A DNA stretch of 64,000 nucleotides from Kribbella caucasensis. GTDB lineage: Bacteria; Actinomycetota; Actinomycetes; Propionibacteriales; Kribbellaceae. Below, piece after piece: positions 8,573-18,300 of the stretch. The stretch's first letter is position 1; every line of letters begins with the position of its first letter. The stretch lies in contig NZ_SNWQ01000001.1 in NCBI RefSeq assembly GCF_004361855.1, forward strand, positions 248,001 to 312,000, in the 5' to 3' direction. Both the position numbers and the translations under genes were made by a program. The notes under the pieces were generated by a model. It was not told the origin of the DNA, ran no database searches, and saw only the letters and a program-made list of their open reading frames with translations.

Positions 8573-9274
8573 ATGACCACCCTCGAAGGCGCCGTCGCAC
8601 TCGTCACCGGCGGCAACCGCGGTATCGGCAAGGCGATCGTCGACGACTTGCTCACCCGCGGCGTCCGGAAGGTCTACGCGACCGCCCGCGACCCGAAGCC
8701 GAGCACCGACCCGCGGGTGGTGACGCTACCGCTCGAGGTGACCGATCAGGCCTCCATCGACGCCCTGGTCGCGGCCGCGCCGGATGTCACCGTGCTGGTC
8801 AACAACGCCGGCGTCATCTCGCCGGCCACCTACCTGGATGCCTCCCTGGAGGACATCCGGCAAGTGTTCGAGATCAACTTCTACGGCCCGCTGAAGCTGA
8901 CCCGCGCGTTCGCCCCGGTGATCGAGCGCAACGGCGGCGGCCACATCCTGAACATGCACTCGGCCCTGTCCTGGGTCGCCCGCGGCGGCTCCTACGCCGC
9001 GACGAAGGCCGCGCTCTGGTCCCAGACGAACGCGATCCGGCTCGAACTCCTCGATCGCGGGATCGGCGTCACCGGCCTGCACATGGGCTACGTCGATACC
9101 GACCTGGTCGCCGCTGTCACCGACCCGAAGGAGAAGCCCGCCGACATCGCCAAGGTCGCACTTGACGGTGTCGAGTCCGGCGCCCACGAGGTCCTCGCCG
9201 ACGCCACCGCCCGCGGCGCGAAGGCGGCGTTGTCCGGCGACCTGGCCAACCTCTACCCCGAGCTCAGCCGCTGA
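8573..9274 (+). CDS. Short-chain dehydrogenase/reductase (SDR)
   Basis: NAD(P)-dependent oxidoreductase, 233 residues from the ATG at 8573. It has the Rossmann motif TGGNRGIG (residues 12-19), NNAG (77-80), Ser130 and the catalytic Tyr141-x3-Lys145 (YAATK). It is a classical SDR of slightly short length. The start agrees with the promoter at 8505-8533; an earlier in-frame ATG would lie inside the divergent tetR gene. Substrate unknown. Control by the divergent TetR protein is likely, so the enzyme may handle an inducing aldehyde, ketone or xenobiotic. Confidence 0.9.
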   Translation: MTTLEGAVALVTGGNRGIGKAIVDDLLTRGVRKVYATARDPKPSTDPRVVTLPLEVTDQASIDALVAAAPDVTVLVNNAGVISPATYLDASLEDIRQVFEINFYGPLKLTRAFAPVIERNGGGHILNMHSALSWVARGGSYAATKAALWSQTNAIRLELLDRGIGVTGLHMGYVDTDLVAAVTDPKEKPADIAKVALDGVESGAHEVLADATARGAKAALSGDLANLYPELSR

Positions 9275-9297
9275 CCGGGCCGATCAGCTGTGCGCGG

Positions 9298-9888
9298 TCA
9301 GCTTAGGTAGATGTCCCCGTCGCGGGTGTACTCCATCGACCTGGCGATCCGGTCGGCGAGCTCGGGCGAGAGCTCTCGTTCGACGATGCGGAGCGCCAGG
9401 TCGATACCGGCCGTGATCCCACCGGCCGTGACGAGGTTGCCGTCGTCCACCACCCGGTTCTTCTTCAGCACCGGCCCGAATGCCTCGAACTCGTCCCAGG
9501 CATTCCGGTTGGTCGTCGCGGGACGGCCCTTCACCAGCCCGGCTTCGGCGAGCAGCATCGACCCGGTGCAGACCGAACCGACCCAGTCGAGCCGGGGACC
9601 CAGCTCGGCCAGCCGCGCCGGAAGCACCCCGCGCCGCGCCTCGGCCCACGAACCACGTTCGGCTCGGTTGAGCCATCCACCTCCGGGCACGAATACCGCG
9701 TTCGGCGTACCGAGTCCCTCAGGCGCCTTGAACTGCAGCCCGTGCATGCCAGTCACCTCGACCGGCCCGTCCAGCCCGACCAGCGCCACCTCGAGGTCCG
9801 ACCGCCCAGCAGCGAGGCTCCACACCTCGAACGGCCCCATCACGTCCATCTCGTCCACACCGTCGAAGACCAGCATTTCGATTCGCAT
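9298..9888 (-). CDS. DJ-1/PfpI-family protein
   Basis: 196-residue class I glutamine-amidotransferase-like protein. It has the nucleophile-elbow motif SVCTGSMLLAEAGL (Cys107) and FVPGGG (residues 66-71). The ATG at 9888 gives the standard MRIEMLVFDGVDEMDV beginning; the upstream GTG would add four residues. Relatives include isonitrile hydratases and the sensor domain of GlxA-type regulators, but no DNA-binding domain is present here. The gene stands alone, convergent to the SDR gene with a 23-base gap. Biochemical role unknown. Confidence 0.88.
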   Translation of the reverse strand: MRIEMLVFDGVDEMDVMGPFEVWSLAAGRSDLEVALVGLDGPVEVTGMHGLQFKAPEGLGTPNAVFVPGGGWLNRAERGSWAEARRGVLPARLAELGPRLDWVGSVCTGSMLLAEAGLVKGRPATTNRNAWDEFEAFGPVLKKNRVVDDGNLVTAGGITAGIDLALRIVERELSPELADRIARSMEYTRDGDIYLS

Positions 9889-10041
9889 ACGCCAACCCAA
9901 CCGGTCCGGCCTGACTCACCACCAGTGGCCAAGCAGCCCACCTTCAGCAGAATCTGGCCACCCGTGACGAACAGTGCGCGGCCGGACGGTGACCGGTTGA
10001 GGTCATCCCTTCGACCCGGGTTATGTGGGCCGGTGCCGACG

Positions 10042-10047
10042 TACCGT
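10042..10047 (+). promoter_or_regulatory. Probable -10 of kinase gene, leaderless
   Basis: TACCGT ends 7 bases before the kinase ATG at 10055, and no ribosome-binding site is visible in between. This spacing places the transcription start at or next to the start codon. Confidence 0.45.
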
Positions 10048-10054
10048 AGATGGC

Positions 10055-12145
10055 ATGTCAGGAACCGGGGGACTCCCTTCTCCGCCGACGGAGGAACCTT
10101 CCGTACCCACGGAGGTCGCCGCCGCGGTGACGGAGGTGGAGGAGCGGGTGGGGCCGTACCGGCTGGTGCGGCAGTTGGGCCAGGGCGGCATGGGTGTCGT
10201 CTACCTGGCCGAAGGGCCCGACCACAAAGAGGTCGCACTGAAGGTGCTGCGGCCGCACGTCGCGCACGACCCGACCGCCCGGGCACGCCTGGAACGTGAG
10301 GCGACCACCCTGAAGAAGGTGAGCCACCCGGGCGTCGCCGGGATCGTCGACTACGACCTGCAGGCCGACCGCCCGTACCTGGTGACCCGTTTCATCCCCG
10401 GCCGACCGCTCGACGAACAGGTGGACGAGCGCGGCCCGCTGACCCCACAGCGCTGGCTGCCGACGGCCGGCTGCCTCGCCGAGTCGCTGCAGGCGATCCA
10501 CCGGGCCGGCGTGATCCACCGCGACCTCAAGCCCGGCAACGTGATGATGTTCAACGGCAAGCCGGTGATGATCGACTTCGGCATCGCCCAGGCCGCCGAC
10601 GACCTGCGGCTGACCCAGACCGGCCTGGTGATCGGTACGCCGGGCTACCTCGCGCCGGAGTTGATCGAAGGCGAGATGGTGTCCGAGTCGGCCGACTGGT
10701 GGGGCTGGGCGGCCACGGTCGCCTTCGCGGCCACCGGGCGCCGGCCGTTCGGCAAGGGGCCGTTCGAGATCGTGCTGCACCGCGTCCGGAGCGGCAAGGC
10801 CGACCTGGAGGGCCTGGACCCGCGACTGAAGCCACTACTCGCCGCTGCCCTAGCCCCCGATCGCCGGGACCGCCCCACGCAGCAGGAGATCATGACCGGC
10901 CTGAACCGGTACGCCGAGGGCCGGGACGCCCTGGTCACGCAGCACGGCACCGGGCCGACCGTGGTGGTGAATCCGCCGACCGCGCTGATGACCCGGGTGA
11001 TGCCGGAGGACGCCGGGTCGGTGTCTATGGAGCCGGATCCGGTCGAGGTGGCGCAGCTGGTGCCATCGGTGATTCCGCCGCTGTCCGCGTTCGCGCCGCT
11101 GCGGGACAAGCTGCGCGACGTGGCCGCCCAGCAGAAGGCCGAACGCATGCAGGCGAAGGCGATGCCGGTGCACCCCGCCACGTACAGCCCGGCGCCGAAC
11201 GCAGCCGCACCCGCCGCCATGCCATTGCCGTACCAGGCCGCGCCGCCTCCCGGGCTGGGCGGTCCGCCTGCGGGCCCTGGGTACGCCTCGCCACCACCGG
11301 CGAACTACCCCGTCACCTACCAGACCCCCGCGAACTACCACGCGCCGGCCAACTACCAGCCGACGAACTACCAGCCCGATAACTACCAGCCCGACAACTA
11401 CCGGCCGGACAACTACCAGGCGCCGACGAACCACCCGGTGCCCGCGCAGCCGCAGTACGAGGGCAAGCAGAAGGAGAAGCTGCCGCCGCATCTGCAGCCC
11501 TCGCGGGGTGGCCTGCTGTTCACGGTGCTGTTGGCACTAGCGGCGCTGACCGCGCTCCTGCCGGTCGCCGGGATCCTGGTCGCCACGGCCCTGGTCGTAC
11601 TGGCCCGCATGGTCGACAAGTCCAGTACTGCGCTCCTCCGTCGCCGGACAGTCCGTGGCGGTCCCGGCCGATCCGACGGCCTCGTGGCCGTTGCGGCGAG
11701 CCCTGTTCACCTGGTGAGTGCCGCGCTCATCACTCTCCCGTGCGCGATCATCCCGCTCATCGTCGGCTTTATCGCGGGCGGCATGACCACGCTGGTCCTC
11801 GCCCTCGCCTACGGCTTCAGCTGGGCGCCACTCGAGGCGGTGAGTGTCGGCGCAGGCGCCTTCATCGGCCTCCTGACCGCATGGGTCGGCCCCGGCGGCG
11901 CCTCCCTCCGCCGCGGCGCCCAAGCCGGCCTGCGCGCCGCGTTCCGCCCGAGCTGGCTGAGCGCCCTCGCGACCCTGGCCCTGCTCGGCGTCACCGCGTT
12001 CCTCGCCGTCACCGCCTACGCGACCGGCCCCGACTGGACCCCTCTCGGCGACGCCTTCCGCCTGCCCGATCTCCCCAACCGCCCCACCCTCGACACCCTC
12101 CGAGACCTCCCCATCCTCCGAGACCTCCCCTTCCTCGGCAACTGA
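10055..12145 (+). CDS. Membrane Ser/Thr protein kinase (PknB type)
   Basis: Hanks-type kinase, 696 residues. It has the glycine loop GQGGMGVVY (42-50), ATP lysine 63, catalytic HRDLKPGN (155-162, Asp157), DFG (174-176) and YLAPE. After the kinase domain comes a Pro/Ala linker with tandem NYQP/NYQPDN/NYRPDN-like repeats (bases about 11300-11430). The C-terminal third is hydrophobic with several membrane segments (from about 11515). The kinase is therefore cytoplasmic and the tail membrane-embedded. This differs from PASTA kinases, as no PASTA domain is present. A -10-like TACCGT 7 bases upstream suggests a leaderless mRNA. Targets unknown. Confidence 0.93.
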   Translation: MSGTGGLPSPPTEEPSVPTEVAAAVTEVEERVGPYRLVRQLGQGGMGVVYLAEGPDHKEVALKVLRPHVAHDPTARARLEREATTLKKVSHPGVAGIVDYDLQADRPYLVTRFIPGRPLDEQVDERGPLTPQRWLPTAGCLAESLQAIHRAGVIHRDLKPGNVMMFNGKPVMIDFGIAQAADDLRLTQTGLVIGTPGYLAPELIEGEMVSESADWWGWAATVAFAATGRRPFGKGPFEIVLHRVRSGKADLEGLDPRLKPLLAAALAPDRRDRPTQQEIMTGLNRYAEGRDALVTQHGTGPTVVVNPPTALMTRVMPEDAGSVSMEPDPVEVAQLVPSVIPPLSAFAPLRDKLRDVAAQQKAERMQAKAMPVHPATYSPAPNAAAPAAMPLPYQAAPPPGLGGPPAGPGYASPPPANYPVTYQTPANYHAPANYQPTNYQPDNYQPDNYRPDNYQAPTNHPVPAQPQYEGKQKEKLPPHLQPSRGGLLFTVLLALAALTALLPVAGILVATALVVLARMVDKSSTALLRRRTVRGGPGRSDGLVAVAASPVHLVSAALITLPCAIIPLIVGFIAGGMTTLVLALAYGFSWAPLEAVSVGAGAFIGLLTAWVGPGGASLRRGAQAGLRAAFRPSWLSALATLALLGVTAFLAVTAYATGPDWTPLGDAFRLPDLPNRPTLDTLRDLPILRDLPFLGN

Positions 12146-12151
12146 TGGTTG

Positions 12152-12207
12152 GGTCTCGGCCGCTGACAGCAGGATCCCGGCCGCTGAGGGCTGGTCTCAG
12201 CCGCTGA
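12152..12207. repeat. Three tandem 15-mers with 20-21 base period
   Basis: GGTCTCGGCCGCTGA (12152), GATCCCGGCCGCTGA (12173) and GGTCTCAGCCGCTGA (12193) follow the kinase stop at two-helical-turn spacing. They precede a further 20-base-period pair, CTTGAACAAG (12244) and CCTGAACAAG (12264). Function unknown. Confidence 0.7.
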
Positions 12208-12238
12208 CCCACCAGCCTCAGCGGGCTGACAAGAAGCG

Positions 12239-12314
12239 GGGAGCTTGAACAAGAAACGGTGGGCCTGAACAAGCTGCAGCAGGTCCAAGGTCCCGGTTTG
12301 TTGTTCAAGCTCCC
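12239..12314. terminator. Long-loop inverted repeat between kinase and purA
   Basis: GGGAGCTTGAACAA (12239-12252) pairs perfectly with 12301-12314 across a 48-base loop. It lies between the convergent stops of the kinase and purA. Possible bidirectional terminator, but the loop is long and there is no U-tract. Confidence 0.45.
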
Positions 12315-12334
12315 GGGCAGGCCTCCGCCAGATC

Positions 12335-13627
12335 TCAGATGCGGTTGTCGAGGATGACCATTTGGGTGCGTTCGGGGCCTACTCCGACGGCGGAGATGGG
12401 GGCGCCGCTCATCGACTCGACTGCGCGGACGTAGGTCTGGGCGTTCTTCGGCAGGTCCTCGAAGGTGCGGCAGCCGGTGATGTCGTCGTCCCAGCCGTCG
12501 AGCTCTTCGTACACCGGAACCGCGTGGTGGAAGTCGGTCTGGGTCATCGGCATCTCGTCGTGCCGGACCCCGTGTACGTCGTACGCGATGCAGACCGGAA
12601 TCTTCTCGCGGCCGGTGAGCGTGTCCAGTTTGGTCAGGACGAAGTCGGAGACGCCGTTCACGCGCGCGGCGTACCGGGCGATGACGGAGTCGTACCAGCC
12701 GCAGCGACGGGGCCGACCGGTCGTCGTACCGAACTCGAAGCCCTGTTGCCGCAGCCACTCGCCGTCGGCGTCCAGCAGTTCGGTCGGGAACGGGCCCTCG
12801 CCGACGCGCGTGGTGTACGCCTTGACGACGGCCATCACGCGATCGATCCGGGTCGGCGGGATGCCCGAACCCGTGCAGGCGCCGGCCGAGATCGCGTTCG
12901 ACGACGTGACGAACGGGTAGGTGCCGTGGTCGACGTCGAGAAGCGTCGCCTGGCCGGCCTCCATCAGCACCGTCTTGCCCGCGTCGAGGGCGTTGTTCAG
13001 CAGCAGGCTCGTGTCCGCGACCATCGGCTTCAACCGGTCGGCGTACCCGAGCAGCTCGTCGACGACCTCGGAGATCTCCACCGCGCGCCGGTTGTAGACC
13101 TTCACCAGCAACTGGTTCTTCAGCTCCAGCGCGCCGGTCACCTTCTGCTCGAGGATCTTCTCGTCGTACAGGTCCTGGACCCGGATCCCGATCCGGTTCA
13201 TCTTGTCCGCGTACGTCGGGCCGATGCCGCGCCCGGTGGTGCCGATCTTGCGGCTGCCGAGGAATCGCTCGGTCACCTTGTCGAGGGTCCGGTTGTACGG
13301 CGGGATCAGGTGCGCGCTCGCGCTGACCACCAGGCGCGACGTGTCGACGCCGCGGGCCTGCAACGCGTCCAGCTCCTCGAACAGCACGTTCAGATCGACC
13401 ACCACCCCGTTGCCGATGACGGGCGTCACTCCGGGGGTCAGGATCCCGCTCGGCAGCAGGTGCAGCGCGTACTTCTCGGTGCCGATGACAACCGTGTGGC
13501 CGGCGTTGTTGCCGCCGTTGAACTTCACCACGTAGTCGATCACGGCCCCGGTGTTGCCGAGCAGATCGGTCGCTTTACCCTTGCCCTCATCGCCCCACTG
13601 GGCGCCGACGAGCACGATTGCGGGCAT
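12335..13627 (-). CDS. purA: Adenylosuccinate synthetase
   Basis: Cytoplasmic GTP-dependent enzyme joining IMP and aspartate in AMP synthesis, full length at 430 residues. It shows the N-terminal GTP loop WGDEGKGK (residues 11-18), NGGNNAGHT, the IMP-binding [14 protein letters not shown] and the nucleotide motif [11 protein letters not shown]. The start ATG at 13627 is preceded by GAGGAGGG. It is a single-gene unit convergent with the kinase gene. Nothing unusual. Confidence 0.98.
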   Translation of the reverse strand: MPAIVLVGAQWGDEGKGKATDLLGNTGAVIDYVVKFNGGNNAGHTVVIGTEKYALHLLPSGILTPGVTPVIGNGVVVDLNVLFEELDALQARGVDTSRLVVSASAHLIPPYNRTLDKVTERFLGSRKIGTTGRGIGPTYADKMNRIGIRVQDLYDEKILEQKVTGALELKNQLLVKVYNRRAVEISEVVDELLGYADRLKPMVADTSLLLNNALDAGKTVLMEAGQATLLDVDHGTYPFVTSSNAISAGACTGSGIPPTRIDRVMAVVKAYTTRVGEGPFPTELLDADGEWLRQQGFEFGTTTGRPRRCGWYDSVIARYAARVNGVSDFVLTKLDTLTGREKIPVCIAYDVHGVRHDEMPMTQTDFHHAVPVYEELDGWDDDITGCRTFEDLPKNAQTYVRAVESMSGAPISAVGVGPERTQMVILDNRI

Positions 13628-13952
13628 CTCAGCCCTCCTCTTCAGGCGCGTCGGCCGACGCTCCGTTGCCGTGCGCGGCCGGTCGCTGGAAACGGTGAAG
13701 CCCGGAGACGTTCACCGAACATTCATCCGGCGCCGCATCCAGGCTCTTGCGACCAAAGCCTACCGGACCAAGGATCTACCACGTCGCTACCACGTCACTG
13801 GTGGAGACAGTTGTGCGACACGTGACGATCCGGGCACTCTTCGTCTCCGACGGGGTTGCCAATCTGCGTGATCACGTGCACACTCTTAGTCAGCGGCCCG
13901 CCGAAACTGCCGCAGGGGACGGTTCCGGCGGGCCGCTTCCTTATGCCCCCAG
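13628..13952. other. purA upstream region
   Basis: This 325-base stretch contains the purA ribosome site (GAGGAGGG) and presumably its promoter, the palindrome GTGATCAC (13868-13875), and the terminator-like hairpin at 13892-13937. No coding potential on either strand looks real. Confidence 0.6.
13892..13937 (-). terminator. Hairpin 3' of the VOC gene
   Basis: AGCGGCCCGCCG (13892-13903) pairs perfectly with 13926-13937, and the stem can extend inward by imperfect pairs. It lies 15 bases past the VOC gene stop on the minus strand. It has a strong GC stem and no U-tract, as is common for actinobacterial terminators. Confidence 0.6.
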
Positions 13953-14465
13953 CTACTCCGTCTTCCCCAGCTCCTCCGGGTTCGACGCCAGCCACTCCTT
14001 CACCCGGCGATCCGCCTCCTCGCGGGACACGTCCTCGACCTTGGTCAGGATCGCCCACCGATGCCCGAACGGGTCGATCACCGTCCCGTACCGGTCGCCC
14101 GTCATGAACGTCTGCACCTGTTCCACCGGCGTCGCGCCCGCCTCGACCGCCTTCGCGAAGGTCGCGTCCACATCCGGCACGTAGTGCACCAGCGACGAGT
14201 GCACCCACTCGCCGTTCGGCGCGCGCAGCCCGATCTGCGGCATCTCGTCGCTCAGCTGCAGCATCGAGTTCCCGAACTTCAGCTCGACCTGCCCGACCCG
14301 CCCGTCCGGCAGGTCCTGCCGGCTGATCACCTCGGCCCCGAACACCCGCTGGTAGAACTCGATCGCCTTCGGTCCGTCCGAGACCGCCAGGTACGGGGTG
14401 AGCGAGTGATAACCGTCGGGGATGGGCCGCACTGATAAATTTCTGCCCGTGTTGGTCGTCGTCAT
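13953..14465 (-). CDS. VOC-family (PhnB/glyoxalase-like) protein
   Basis: 170-residue vicinal-oxygen-chelate protein of the PhnB-like type. The core reads GYHSLTPYLAVSDGPKAIEFYQRVFGAE, with DPFGHRWAILT near the end, followed by a charged helical tail (EEADRRVKEWL). Members bind small molecules or metals and include glyoxalase- and bleomycin-resistance-like proteins. The precise role cannot be assigned. The ATG at 14465 is chosen because upstream codons run into the divergent AraC gene. Starts of the two genes are 57 bases apart, so they probably share control. Confidence 0.88.
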   Translation of the reverse strand: MTTTNTGRNLSVRPIPDGYHSLTPYLAVSDGPKAIEFYQRVFGAEVISRQDLPDGRVGQVELKFGNSMLQLSDEMPQIGLRAPNGEWVHSSLVHYVPDVDATFAKAVEAGATPVEQVQTFMTGDRYGTVIDPFGHRWAILTKVEDVSREEADRRVKEWLASNPEELGKTE

Positions 14466-14522
14466 ACCCGCAGTCTTCGCCGCACCCAGACCCCCGGTCT
14501 TGTAAGAAAGCGACAGCCGAAC

Positions 14523-15341
14523 GTGACCCAACCCCCGGACAGCGAGAAGGGCATCCTGCACCCGCGGGAACAGGCCCGGCACCGCACCCTGAACCGGCTC
14601 GCGCCCGGCCCCGCGGTCGGCCGGTTCGTCGAGTGGTACTGGATCGTCGAGTGGGACCTGCAGCAGCCGTACGTCGCGGAGGTGCTGCCGTATCCGAGCG
14701 TCAACGTCACCTTCGAGCAACCCGGCGGCGCGTTCCTCAACGGCGTCTGCACCAAGAAGTTCGAACGCGAACTGATCGGCCGCGGCCGGTGCTTCGGGGT
14801 GAAGTTCTGGGCCGGCGGATTCGGCGCCGTGACCGGCCGGGACGTCGCCGCGTTCCGGGACCAGCGGCTCCCGCTGACCGAGGTGTTCGCGGACGCCGAC
14901 CGACTGGCGGACCTGGTCTTCGCTGAGGAATCCGATGTCCGCCGCCGAGCCGTGATCGAGGCGTACCTCAAGGATCACCTGGTGCCCGCCGACCCGCAGT
15001 ACGAGCTGGTCCGGGAGATCGTCACCGCGATGGCCGACGACCGGTCCATCACCCGCGTCGACCAGCTGACCGACCGCTACGACATCCCCATCCGCACCCT
15101 CCAACGCCTCTTCCGCCGGTACGTCGGCGTCGGCCCCAAGTGGGTACTGCGCCGCTACCGCCTGCACGACGGCGCCGAACTCCTGGCCCGCGGCGACACC
15201 GCCGAACTCGCCGACCTGGCCGTCGCCCTCGGCTACTTCGACCAGGCCCACTTCACCCGGGAATTCAAAGACCAGATCGGCCTGACGCCGGCCGAGTACG
15301 CAGCGCGCACCCAGGCCGAACGCCAGACCGCCCTCTACTGA
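14523..15341 (+). CDS. AraC-family regulator
   Basis: 272-residue regulator. The N-terminal sensory domain (about 1-150; FVEWYWIVEWDL, PYPSVNVTFE) is of the type paired with AraC domains in actinobacteria. The C-terminal double helix-turn-helix is clear: IPIRTLQRLFRRYVGVGPKWVLRRYRL and LADLAVALGYFDQAHFTREFKDQIGLTPAEY. GTG start at 14523. It is divergent from the VOC gene and likely controls it. Effector unknown. Its stop is 2 bases from the convergent stop of the pectinase gene. Confidence 0.93.
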   Translation: MTQPPDSEKGILHPREQARHRTLNRLAPGPAVGRFVEWYWIVEWDLQQPYVAEVLPYPSVNVTFEQPGGAFLNGVCTKKFERELIGRGRCFGVKFWAGGFGAVTGRDVAAFRDQRLPLTEVFADADRLADLVFAEESDVRRRAVIEAYLKDHLVPADPQYELVREIVTAMADDRSITRVDQLTDRYDIPIRTLQRLFRRYVGVGPKWVLRRYRLHDGAELLARGDTAELADLAVALGYFDQAHFTREFKDQIGLTPAEYAARTQAERQTALY

Positions 15342-15342
15342 G

Positions 15343-18300
15343 CTACGGTGTGCTCCGCCCACCGGTGTAGACGATGCTCGGCGGCTTCGGCTGCGCCATG
15401 TCCTGACCGATGAAGAAGCTCACCTGCGGTGGCTGGTTGTACGCCGTGTTCTGCCACGCCACCCCGAGGCGGTAGACCGGATCGTGCATCAACGTGTGCA
15501 GGCGCCGATCGGTCTCGTACGGCGTGCTGTAGATCCGCAGCTCGGAGCTGTCCGCGCTGCGCCAGGCGATCTCCTCCCGCCAGTCGCCGAAGAGATCGGC
15601 CTGGATCGCCGGAGTTCCCTTGGTGCCGTTGTTGGAGCGTGCCCCCGGATCCGAGAGCAGCACACCGACGGTGCTGGTCTCCCAGTTCCACTTGCTGATC
15701 GTCGGTGTCCCGCTCAGCGTGCTGGTGTTCCAGGCGTGATCGACGATCTCCCGCAGCGGGTCACCATCCCACCAGGCCAGGAAGTTGGCCGCTGGGATCG
15801 TGGTCGACAACAGCTCACCGGTGGACGACTTCAGCTGGCCGACCGGTGAGTTCCAGGCGGCGTCCCCACCGACCGCCCACCCTTCGGCACCCGGGTGCCT
15901 GGGGTCGATGTCGCCCGCCGCGGCCCGGCCGGTGTCGCGGTCGGCCGGGATGTCCCAGATGATCGCGCCGGTCCGGGCATCCCGCATGGTCGCACCACGA
16001 TTGCCGCTGCGGCCCATGTCCTCGTGCGCCGCGAACGCCTCCAACCCGGGTCGGGCCGGGATCAGGTCGCTGACGTGCAGGGCGTCGCCGTGACCGAGGC
16101 CGGTGCTGTAGAGCAGCGACCCGTCGTCATCGACGGTCATGGATCCGAAGACGACCTCGTCCTTGCCGTCGGCATCCACATCGGCGACCGCGAAGTTGTG
16201 GTTGCCCATCCCGTAGCCACCTTCGCTGCCCTTGTCGTTGGTGTCGAAGACCCAGCGCCGCTGGAGCTTCCGGTCCACCAGGTCGTAGGCGGCGAGCACG
16301 GTACGGGTGTAGTAACCGCGACTGAACACAACGCTCGGGTGCTCGCCATCCAGGTAGGCGACGCCGGCCAGGAATCGGTCGACTCGGTTGCCGTAGGTGT
16401 CACCCCACGATCCGACATCACCGCGGGGCGGGGTGTAGTCGACGGTGTCCATGATCTTGCCGGTCAGTCCCTCGAAGACGGTGAGGAACTCCGGCCCGGC
16501 CAGGACGTACCCGGCACTGTTGCGATGGTCGGCGTTGGGGTCGCCGATGACCGTGCCCGCCGCGTCCGTCGTACCGTCCGCGGTGCGCATGGTCACCTCG
16601 GCCCGGCCGTCACCGTCGAGGTCGAACACCTGGAACTGCGTGTAATGCGCGCCGGCTCTGATGTTCGGGCCGAGGTTGATCCGCCAGAGCTTCGTCCCGT
16701 CCAGCTTGTACGCGTCGACGTACACGAGGCCGGTGTAGCCGGCCTGCGAGTTGTCCTTGCTGTTGGACGGCGACCACAACTGGATGATCTCGTAGCTGCC
16801 GTCGCCGTCGACGTCACCCACACTGGCATCGCCCGCGCTGTAGCTGTAGGGCTGGCCGTCCAAGGTGTAGTCGTCGGCGGGCTTGTCGAGCGGCACGGAG
16901 AAGTGGTTCCCGGCCCAGGTGCCGAACTCCGGTGTCGCCTGCTGCTCCTGCTCGTCGTCGATGGCCGTTACGCGGTAGCGGGAGCTCGTCGTACCGCTTG
17001 CGTCGAGGTAGTTGGTCGAGTTCTTGATCGGCTTGGGGTTGAGTCGGACGCCGTCCCGGTAGACGTTGAACCCGATGGAAGGCTTGTCGGTCCCCAGCAA
17101 CCGCCAGCCGACCAGCACCTTGCCGTCGGCGGTCGGTACGGCGGACGGGGCGCGGTCCAGGTACTCCGCCTGGCGCTTCAATACCGTAACGGCCGGGGTG
17201 ACAAGTGCCTTGGACAGTGCGGACACACCGCCTGCGTTGACGGCCGACACCTTGTAGAAGTACTTGATCGTAGTGAGCACTTCCTTGTCGGTGAAGGACT
17301 TCTCCGACGTCTGGCCCACTATCTGGTAGTTCCCGTCCTCGGTCTCGGCGCGGGAGACGAGATAGGTCGTTGCCTCGTACACCTTTTGCCAGTGCAACGT
17401 GAGTTCGTTCTTGTCGATGTCCTGCAACTGGAGCTGGGTCGGCACCGGCGGCACGGGAACGGATGGGTCGACGACCGAGGCCGTGACCGGTGTGGAAGGC
17501 ACCGATTCGAGGCCGGTGTTGTCGACCGCGGTGACCTGGTACGAGTACGCGAGGCCGGCGGTCACGGTGCTGTCGACGTACAGACGATCGGTCTGCTCGG
17601 CCAGCTTGACGGGCTCCGCATCGCCAACGCCCTGCCGGTAGATCCGGTAGCTGACCGCGTCGGTCGCCGCGTTCCACTGGACGGTGCTGGTCGCCGGGCT
17701 CGCGTGCGGATCGACCGACTCGACCGCCAGACCCGTCGGGGCGACCAGGAGCGGCGTCACCTCGATCCCGTTCAGCCGCGCTCCCGTACCGCTGACCACG
17801 ACATTCAGCTGACCGTCGGTGACAAGGATCGGGCCGTGCAGCCGCTCGGTCACGGCCGCCCTACCGGCGTTCCCGTTGCCGGCCGGGCGTCCCTCGATGG
17901 CGAAGTCGGTCCGGCTGGTGCCGATCCAGTCGCCGCTGTAGGTCTTGACCATGTACGTGCCGTTCGGTAGGTCCAGCTTGAACTCGAACGGGCTCGCCGA
18001 GAGGACGAAGTCGCGCTGCAGGTCGTTGGGCACCCCCGCCGTACTGCCGCGGTCCCGGTCGGCCAGCGCCTCGGGCGGCTGGGTGAACCCGAATCCCCGA
18101 CCCGCCGAGTAGGTCATGGTGCGGTTGACCTCGGTGTACCCGGCGACCACCGGAGCACCGACCGGGCCGAAGTCGAATTTGTACAGGGCCCGCTTCGTGG
18201 TGAAGGTGATCGCGGCAGACGGTTCGGACTCACCCCGGCCGTTCACCGCACCGATCCGGTACGAGTAGCTCTCCCCCTCGGCCAGACCCTGCACGACCGA

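Noticed and set aside
13551..13871. Open frames opposite purA and in its upstream region.
   Set aside because: They are mirror frames typical of high-GC DNA, with Arg/Pro/Ala-rich translations and no ribosome sites.
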